This document shows positions 20,182-27,319 of a stretch of 27,319 bases of DNA, in pieces (the stretch's first letter is position 1; each line of letters opens with the position of its first letter). Location of the stretch: contig WELB01000016.1 in the NCBI GenBank assembly GCA_009602725.1, positions 964,610 through 991,928 of the forward strand, in the 5' to 3' direction. The DNA is from Spirogloea muscicola (Eukaryota; Streptophyta; Zygnematophyceae; Spirogloeales; Spirogloeaceae). The translations under genes and the position numbers were made by a program. The notes beneath the pieces were generated by a model. It saw only the letters and a list, made by a program, of their open reading frames with translations, did no database searches and was not told the DNA's origin.

Positions 20182-21422
20182 CGCACGACCATCGTGTAGA
20201 ATGTCAAGTTCAAGGTCTGTAGTCGGGTGACCTTGAGCAAGATTATAGATAACGGTATTGTGCAGATGGAGGATCCTGTCAACGTCCTGTCAATGCCAGT
20301 GTGGTAGGACAACCTTTTCATGGATGGGTTGTCGATGTTGGGGTCTGGTCCGGTCCTGGCCTCCAGATTCAGCTTAAGCAGAATCGTGCATGAAAACCCA
20401 AGGTGGTGATGGCTATAAGAAAATCTGCTCCAGCAGCAATGCAGAGCCCCACCGTAGTGAGTTGTGATAGGTCATAGCTGCCATCATGTAGAAGCTGTGG
20501 CAACACTCCAACTCTGATGGCAGGTGAGCCTCCTGAGCTCGGGTTCTTGAGAATGGCATAAGCGGCTCAAATGGACAGCCTTGCACATCTTCCAACGCCT
20601 AAACCTTGCAGCATGGAGCAGCCGATGGCCAATCGGGCAACCCCTCCATCGGTGATACTTCTGCAAGCGCTCACAATGAACCTGCGCACGATGTTCGCGA
20701 TTTTGACTCCAAGCTGGAATTGTCACATCGCCGTAGCTCCAGCTCTGTTATGTGCTGGCAGTGATGGCATTGATGTCTGCATCTGCACGAGTCATGCGTG
20801 ACCATGCTGAGCAAACGCCTACTCCAGAGCTGAAATCAGCAGCAGGATCACAGTGCGATGGAGATGTTGTGTTGGCGGCATGGAGGTTGTATGGCTCACC
20901 AGTGGCACGCGGGGGGTTCAGTAAGAGGCTCTTCAGATCCGTGAAGAACGTCACCTCTCTCAAGGAAAAGACGTTTCTGCCCAAGCTCAGCGCTCGCAAT
21001 ACTTGGAGAGCGCCCGGGAAACTGAAACGTGCGCCGGCAATTCACGGGGCCGGCACCATAGCCCCGAGCTCGCGATTCCCGTGGCTAGCCTGACTCGCAG
21101 GTCTGCGAACATCGTGACGGCTCTTAAGAGGCGGAGATCGTACGATCATGTTCAATAAGGCAAGGCGCGTCAACGCCGGGGATGTGGAGGCCAGCGCGGG
21201 GCCGAGCTGCGCCAAGTTTCCACGGCCGCAGGCAGCAGCAGTGGATGTTATGTAGAGCTCCCGGTCCCACAGGCACACCTCGGTGACGGCCGCTTCGGCC
21301 AGGCGGCGCCACAGGCGGCACATGGGCGCGACGTCGGCCATCAGGCCGCCGGGGCGCCGGGCTAGGCGGCGGCGCGGACCGGCACGGCTGCGAGGCACAA
21401 CGAGTTGCGGCAGGCGGGCCAT
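20107..21422 (-). pseudogene. F-box/LRR-like gene copy, right arm of inverted duplication
   Basis: Minus-strand copy of the same family, with the better-preserved 5' part. From ATG 21422 it reads MARLPQ, then DVAPMCRLWRRLAEAAVTEV (a post-F-box-like VCRxWRxLA pattern), WDRELYIT and LAQLGPALASTSPALTRLAL. After a frame change at about 21140 the counterpart of LRVRLATGI appears. Further down are HCERLQKYHRWRGCPIGHRL (about 20660-20600) and the RLQTLNL block near 20210. F-box/LRR proteins normally select substrates for SCF ubiquitin ligases. The start may lie upstream (21509) and part could be spliced, but several breaks argue for decay. Confidence 0.55.
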
Positions 21423-21538
21423 GGCGGGCGTCCTCGTCGCGGGAGCGGGCGCGAGGCCGCGGCGCGAGGCCGCCGACTGGCGGGAGGGCAGCCATGCACC
21501 CCGGCGCAACTGCAGGCGACATCCTCCAGAACCTCCGA

Positions 21539-21600
21539 CTCCTTCAGACCTTGTCCATTCTTTTGGGCTGGCCTCTCCCAGCCACCAGTTAATCTGGCCG
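21539..21600 (+). repeat. Partial dispersed repeat on the right flank of the inverted duplication
   Basis: TTCAGACCTTGTCCATTC, TTTTGGGCTGGCCTCTCCC and AGCCACCAG match the core of the type A/B family in forward orientation. It is therefore inverted relative to the copy at 18561-18712. Confidence 0.55.
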
Positions 21601-22489
21601 CGCTTGCTCTTCAGAAGGAAACCCCGCCGCCCGCGGGCGGACGATGACGGCGGTTGGCCGCGCCGTCCTGCCGACGGCGCCCGTTACCGCATGTGGGCTG
21701 GAAAACAATGAAAGCATTTTCCAAAGGGGCCGATGGCTGTGAAATGAAGGCCTATGGTAAGGTGGCTAAGGTAACGTTGTGACGGTAAAACCCGCGGGTC
21801 CTGAAAGGCACGCGGGGGCGGGGGCGCACTCGTGGCGGCTCTCGCTTCAGCGGCACGGCACGCGCGCCACTGTGGCGGGCTCCCCGTGCAGCCCCGTTCG
21901 CGACGGCCGCTACACCTCCGGCTGCGCCCGCTGCCGTCTCGCCCAGACCGTGTCCATTCCTTCGAGGCCAAAGCAAGCCAGCCAATACTAGCCAATACGT
22001 GGATCAGGCCAACGCTAGCGCAGAGACTGGGGCTGCATCAATACGAAGCCGTCTGGCTTGCCGACGTTACTTGGCCACTCAGGCCCTCCGTCGCTCAATA
22101 CCTCCTCACTCCATATTCTGGAGCCCCAGGCGGGCCCCAGGGCGCGCCCCCCTGCCGCCGCTTCGCCTCGCCGCGCCCGCGCCGCGAGATGCCCGCCGAG
22201 CTGCCGCAGCGCGGGGCCGCCGCCCACCCGGGCGGCAACACCGGCACCGACTTCAGGATATGACTGCCACCGCCTCCGTCGCCGCCGCCGCCGCCGCCGC
22301 CGGACGGCCACCCTGGCCGCCGGCTGTCCCGCCGCCGTCCCTGCGGAGACGGCGCGCCTCACGGGCCTTCACCACCAATGACGGGACTGAGAGGAACGGC
22401 CGAAGCCGCGACGTACATGGAGCTCGGCGCTCGCTGAAGGCCTCTCCGGCGGGGACGCCGCTGCCAAGCGCGGCCCGCGGCAAGCGGTC
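21600..22489. promoter_or_regulatory. GC-rich region upstream of the mitochondrial carrier
   Basis: Lies between the right-arm F-box copy (minus) and the carrier gene (plus). It becomes strongly GC-rich from about 22120, with a CCG run near 22275-22300. The frame 22189-22263 starting at ATG (MPAELPQRGAAAHPGGNTGT) has good context but ends after 24 codons, with no recognised family. Confidence 0.35.
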
Positions 22490-25351
22490 ATGGAGGTGCA
22501 GAGCCGCGAGGCGCTGCAGCGGGTGTGCTCGGCGTCGGCGGAGCTCATGTCCCGGGGCAAGGCCGAGCGCATTGCCGCCGAGGATGGCTGTCGCCAGAGC
22601 GGCGGACCGCCCGGGCCCAAGGCTGGTGGCCCTCCAGGTCTGGCCCATTGTGCCCGTACTGCATTCGGCTCCTGCTCAGCCGCTCGTCCTTACGGTGGAG
22701 GACTGCGCCAGATTGTCTTGATTTGGCGTCCAGGTGTCCCGGTCAGGCGTGATGCTGAAGGCTGTATTTCAGACGTCCGTTGCATCATCATTGGTGGCTT
22801 TGTGAGCATCGCTTAGTTGCAGCAGGTGGAGCGAGCGACTGGCACTGAGGACATTGCGGCAACTCATTCTTACCAGCGTCCTGGGAAAACTTTGTGGGGG
22901 ACAGACTTTGGGGAGTTCTGGCGGGGCGCGCTGGCGGGGGCCTTTGGCGAGACCATCATGCACCCGGTGGACACCCTCAAGACCCGCATCCAGACAGGCG
23001 GATCGCGCCTGGTGACTTGCGCTCCTTTGCATAGCTCGCTTTTTGCAAAAGTGGGGTGCTGACGGTCGCAGTCAGAGACAACAAGCCATGTCTTGGGCAA
23101 GCTCGTTCAAGCCGATCTTCGGCAAGGTTGCTCATGCCACGAGTTGAGTCTGAATAGTGGAAGAAATTCAAGCTCTAGGTGCCAGTATATCAAGGAGTCT
23201 GTCTATCCAGGTTTGTACGTTTAATCGCTAATTGCCCTACATTGTCAACTTCCTGGTGCAGCCGCGCGGACAGCTTATGGAGGCCTTCAAAGCTGTGCAA
23301 GCGGTGGATGGAATCAAGGGTAACAGGACTGCAGCTGCCGTGAACTGGAGCATCCATCCTGCATGCAATGCGCCTACCACTGCCATGACCACTCGATCTG
23401 TTGCTAGACTGTTTGATGCAGGATTGCTCTGCTTTGATGAGCCATGACTCGTCATGATTTCATCTGGCCTTCACAGTGTTGCATATCTTCCAGCTGTGGG
23501 AGATGTGGAGCTGGCCTCTTGCCAGCACGTCCTACAATTATCTGCAGAGGACCTGACAGGTGCGGGTGTGTTGCAGGTCTATACCGAGGCGTTGGGCCTG
23601 CCCTGACGGGCTCGCTCGTCACTGGGGCCTTCTACTTCGGCTTTATTGACATAAGCCGGGAGATGCTAGCTGGGGCACACCAGCCGCTCATAGGGCCGCT
23701 GTCCCACTTCGCGGCAGGTGCTACAGGTGCATATCTGGCGCCCCAAGGGCCATGTCACCCAAGTCCTCGTTAGTGTCTTCCCCCATATAATAGCCTCTTG
23801 TCCATCCATTGGCCAGACTTGTCAGCAAGTGAAATCTGGTCCGGTGCTTCTGATGGCACCCAGACAATTGTTTCATGTTGGCATGAGGTGTTCTCATTGT
23901 GGGAATTTTGTGCTTATGCAGGCGAGACATTGAGCTCGTTGGTCTTCGTGCCCTGTGAGGTCGTGAAGCAGAGGATGCAGCTGCAAGGGAGCCACCATGG
24001 GTGGGAGCAGGCGACGCTGACCTCGCTGAATAAGACTTACCCTTACTATCGGAGCACGTGGCATGCCTTCACAACCATTGCGAGGCAAGAGGGCATCCAT
24101 GGCCTATTTGCTGGGTGAGTCCACGTGCTACGAATCCTATGGCACCACAGTGGCTAGCTGGCTTCTTCGGAGATATGGATCTGATTTGACTCAGAGGAAG
24201 TTACGTGTAAGTCAGAGGCAATATACAAGCTCACAGCTTTGTCTTCATAGTTCATCCAGATCTCTGTACTTGTTTGACCTGGAGCTTATGTATTTGCGGG
24301 CCTGTCTGCAGTTACTTTTCCACACTTGCTCGAGACGTGCCATTTGCGGGTCTGCAGGTATACTTGCGACAGCTTGAGTTTAGCAGGTCAGGTTGCTGGA
24401 TTTTGACCTATCTTCGTATTCATGTCTTGGCTCCCACTTCTCAGCAGCCTCACATGTCTGGCTTTCTCTTCCTCTCAGATCATGCTGTATGAGGTCTTTA
24501 AAGGCCTCCATGCGCGCAATGAGGGTTATGGGCGCTGGCTGGGCTCAAAGTCCAGCCTAGTGGAGGAGTTTGTCATTGGCGGCACTGCAGGAGGTAAGAT
24601 GCACGGCGCTTGGTGTCACACATGCAGCCGCAATAAGTAACGAGTGTCGGATTGAGCTGCTCTGCTACCATTGGAAAACATGACCTCCTACTTCATGGCG
24701 TGCAATTTGTTGAGAGGGAGGGCTTCAAATTGTTACTATCGTCTCCTTTGACTCAGGGATCAGCGCCGTCGTCACAACGCCCCTGGACGTTGTCAAGACG
24801 AGATTGCAGGTGCAAGGTTCTCCACCCAAGTGAGTACTGAGCACTCCACCCTAAAGTTAGTGCTTGAGATCCTTTGCACCCTTTTACTTTTGTTCCTTTG
24901 ATTGCTTGCAGGTTGGCCAGCTCCTACTTCAGAAGATGCAAGACACGGTTCGATAGTTCTATTGTGAGTGGAAATCTCAACAAAAGTTGTAAGGGCCATG
25001 ACTTACCGTTGGTGCTGCAAAATTTGATGCAGGTACAAAGGATGGTTGGATGCTTTTGCAACCATTGGAAGAGAGGAGGGTGTGAGGGGCCTCCTAAAAG
25101 GCTACCAGGCAAGGCTAACGTGGTTTGTCCCTGCCTCGGCCTTCACATTCTTGGCTCTGGAGCTGTTGCATAAGTATAGCTTAGGAGCAAGCCCCGAGCT
25201 GGAGTCTTCCAAAAGCCACCACCCTCCCTCTGAGAAGGGCTTGCTCAGCGCCAAAAGCAGCAGAGAGGGCCACATGCAGCGGGAGACGCCGCTTGGTGTG
25301 GAGCTGCAGCACTTGGTTCCTCGTCCGCAGGAGAAAAGCCCTTCTCTCTAG
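22490..25351 (+). CDS. Mitochondrial carrier family (SLC25) protein, At1g74240 type
   Basis: Inner-membrane solute carrier; the substrate of this plant subgroup is not known to me. Solid exons: 22826-23011, 23262-23319, 23577-23726, 23922-24114, 24312-24357, 24479-24593, 24757-24829, 25033-25351, all in frame (380 codons including stop). The three carrier signatures are HPVDTLKTRIQ, VPCEVVKQRMQLQG and TPLDVVKTRLQVQG. Other family blocks are GEFWRGALAGAFGE, GLYRGVGPALTGSLVTGAFY, STLARDVPFAGLQ and YKGWLDAFATIGREEGVRGL. The first exon is unresolved: ATG 22490 with donor at 22523 (CGG/GTGTGC) is one in-frame option, and no ATG occurs early in the next exon. After the sixth membrane segment there is an unusual hydrophilic tail of roughly 65 residues (Ser/Glu/Lys/Pro). 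It converges with the RRM-like gene. Confidence 0.92.
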
Positions 25352-25792
25352 CCTCCCTGTGCCCTCTACGCACACATGCAAACCCATTTACTGCGAGGGC
25401 CAGCATGGCCTGCTTGGACCTGCCAGCACGCAATCTGAGAGGATGCAGTGGGCATGTGTGAATGCCCAGTCGCCCTTAGATTGGTGGTGATTGGTGTGAG
25501 GCGACGAGTTTGTCAGCCTGTGCTTTCACTCCAACATGTGCTAGAGCACTCCTGTTGGATCAAATTATCAAGGAGGCTCTCGGATATGGACATTAGCGAG
25601 CACGACTCAGCAAGCAAGCAAGGGTCTCACGATGCCCACCTGCAAAGAAGGTAGCGCTGAGCCCCTTCCAAGAATGGGAAACAGTGCTAAATGCTGCAGA
25701 ATGCTTCAACGATGGCTCTCATCTAGCTGTGTGTCCCCCAAGCAACTGAGTGCCACAGCCACAACCATACCTCGTCCCGTGGGCATGAGCAG
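25352..25792. other. Convergent 3' spacer between carrier and RRM-like gene
   Basis: 441 bp between two stop codons facing each other. It probably holds both 3' UTRs; no gene or repeat is recognised. Confidence 0.6.
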
Positions 25793-27144
25793 CTATTGCA
25801 GCAGACTGAGCTCCACAGCCATGTCGTCCAGGAATGCCCCCTGCCTTTCCCTGATGGCTCGCATGGCCTCCAGCTCATTCCTGAACTTCACGAGCACGCG
25901 GCGCTGAATGGCATCGATGGTCTTGCGCCGCTCTCCTTTGAGGCGCTTGTGCAGTGGCGTCCGAATATCCTTGTACTCACTGCAACACAGCGATGAAGAC
26001 AAAAGCTCCACAACTTTGTCAGCAAGTCCGTCTGCTCATGCTCTTGCTGATGGCCTTTCACTGGCTTGGGACACTGGACGCTGCACGTTGCACCAAGCGA
26101 GTGAGATGCTGTGATAACAGCTCCTCATGACGGGCCTTGCAAAGGGCAAGCAATGACTCACAGCTTGACATGCTTGATGCCAGACGGCGGGATCTGGAAG
26201 CCGTGAAAGAAACGCTCCACTTGGTCCGTGTTGAGCTCGTCCGGCAAATTCCCCATGACCACCTGCAGGTGTACAAGTTGCAGAGTCCACGCTTTGCTCG
26301 ATCAGGCCGACTTGCTACCCCTCCCTAAAGCCAGGCCGGCATGCGTCGCGCTTTGTACCGAGTGCATGCGGAACTCGTCAGCAATCCGATTGGGATGCTT
26401 GTGATTCTCCTCCTCCTGCCTCAGCTGCTCCTCGTCCTCCTGCCAGTCACAAGCAGCCGGCAAGCAGCCGGTCACGGCGAGGTGAAGGAGGGGCTCGACG
26501 TCCTCCTGCTACCTCTTGCCAGCAGACTGCCCCACTGCGTCGGCGAGAGTGGCAGCCTCACCAGGCTGAGCTTGACAACGCGCGTGCCGATGCGCTTGCG
26601 GGCGTTGACGATGGCCTGCACCTTGTTGAACTGCTGCTCCGACGCCAGCGTCAGCCGCCTGCGGTGCTCAGTGGGGCAGGCGCAGCAAAAGTCGTTAGCA
26701 AGTCCCAAAACTCAGAACCTTAAAAGGGCCCAGCAGCGGCGCAGACCCTAGTGCCTTCCAGATACAAATGCCTCTAAGGTAAAGCCCAGATGACGCCTTA
26801 AAGCCAACGCGCCGTTGGCGGCGGCGGCTGCTTGGAGCCCGGGCGCAGCACTGACCAGTGGCGGAAGGAGTAGCGGTCGTCCACGACGGTGGCGCAGTCC
26901 TGGGGCCGCACGCCCGCCGCGGCCAGCAGCGCCGCCACCTCGCCCCGCAGCGCGTACTTGGGCACGTTGTGCAGCCGCGCCACGACTCGCGCCGCCTTGG
27001 TGGGCGACGGTGCCGGCGGCTCCTCCGCCGCCGCCGCCGCCGTCGCCGTCGCAGCTGCTGCAGGGGCAGCACCCGCCACGGAACCTGGCGGACGGCAGCA
27101 GAAGACGGCACAGCAGAAAGCGGACCTTCAGTGACGTCCACCAT
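25793..27144 (-). CDS. Two-domain RRM-like RNA-binding protein, probably organellar
   Basis: Minus-strand exons: upstream limit unresolved to 26856, then 26658-26562, 26439-26359, 26262-26162, 25979-25793; all joints keep frame. The first RRM-like unit reads ARLHNVPKYALRGEVAALLA, then YSFRHWRLTLASEQQFNKVQ and GTRVVKLSL. A charged linker (EDEEQLRQEEENHKHPNRIA) leads to a second unit, VVMGNLPDELNTDQVERFF and GFQIPPSGIKHVKL. A basic, helical C-terminus (KRLKGERRKTIDAIQRRVL) ends in LSLLQ. An Ala-rich, GC-rich 5' part could be a mitochondrial or plastid transit peptide. In frame it is open upstream to a TGA near 27129 without an ATG, so a short 5' exon is probably spliced in. ATG 27144 is a candidate in another frame. 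I recall similar plant proteins only as uncharacterised RRM proteins. Confidence 0.72.
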
Positions 27145-27319
27145 GAGGATGGTCTACTGGCTCCACTGCAACACCACGGACCATGGGTCTTCGTCGGCTC
27201 GGGGTTTATCACCAGCGTCGCTGGCGGCGCAGTCCGGCAGGTCCGCCGCGGCGGGCTCGCCCGCGCCGGTCGACAGCGCGCTCCGTGGCGCCAGGGCCGC
27301 GGCGAAGCCCGGAGGCCGC
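27143..27319 (+). other. Open frame running off the window edge
   Basis: From ATG 27143 the plus strand stays open for 59 codons to the edge. The peptide is Ala/Ser/Gly/Arg-rich and could be a transit peptide of a gene divergent from the RRM-like gene. The composition alone makes such a frame likely by chance. Confidence 0.25.

Noticed and set aside
23176-23212. Extra small carrier exon ending CTATCCAG
   Set aside because: It has splice-like ends, but 32 bases would break the phase between exons 22826-23011 and 23262-23319.
26341-26751. 136-codon plus-strand ORF
   Set aside because: Shadow of the RRM-like exons on the minus strand, where frames and splice sites agree.
1-27319. CRISPR array, prokaryotic operon or bacterial contamination
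   Set aside because: All recognised genes carry spliceosomal introns and are plant/algal families; no direct-repeat array with spacers is present.

Overview
The window is nuclear DNA from a eukaryote, most likely a green alga; a trebouxiophyte-type chlorophyte is my best guess. The genes are cut by many short GT-AG introns. First exons are very GC-rich and later exons and introns are less so. The recognisable proteins are mostly of the plant/green-algal type: EGY1, an AS8-like protein, HDC1/Rxt3, a plant-type non-catalytic S26 protein and an At1g74240-type mitochondrial carrier. A degenerate plant-type telomere repeat (CCCTAAA) lies inside one intron. I rebuilt the gene models by hand from splice signals, reading frame and remembered family alignments; no search was run.

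Layout. 1-115 is a GA-rich purine repeat, followed by GC-rich DNA. 360-2650 is a nest of short dispersed repeats, including an element with 56/57-bp terminal inverted repeats (714-1077) and broken remnants of an unidentified, probably mobile-element-derived ORF. 2819-6385 (+) is a 12-exon EGY1-type chloroplast metalloprotease. 7023-10347 (-) is an HDC1/Rxt3 histone-deacetylase-complex subunit whose first exon runs into a poly-A stretch and an assembly gap (10395-10552). 10822-11405 (+) encodes an AS8-like glycine-rich membrane protein. 11406-13182 holds nothing I can identify. 13183-14635 (-) is an S26 signal-peptidase-like protein lacking both catalytic residues. 15414-17160 (+) is a phytanoyl-CoA-dioxygenase-family protein. 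17161-18560 has no recognised gene, apart from a small ORF with an NPGP (2A-like) motif. 18561-21600 is a large inverted duplication of an F-box/LRR-like gene, collapsing to a near-perfect 50-bp hairpin at 20044-20156 and flanked by pieces of the same dispersed repeat. 22490-25351 (+) is a mitochondrial carrier. 25793 to about 27144 (-) is a two-domain RRM-like protein.

Functionally these are independent housekeeping genes rather than an operon: chloroplast membrane proteolysis, chromatin deacetylation, mitochondrial transport, and probably organellar RNA binding. The genes alternate strand, giving divergent pairs with shared upstream DNA (HDC1/AS8, S26-like/PhyH, F-box copy/carrier) and convergent pairs (EGY1/HDC1, AS8/S26-like, carrier/RRM). 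The least ordinary parts are the inverted F-box/LRR duplication with its hairpin, the dispersed TIR repeat family, and the very small exons predicted in two genes.
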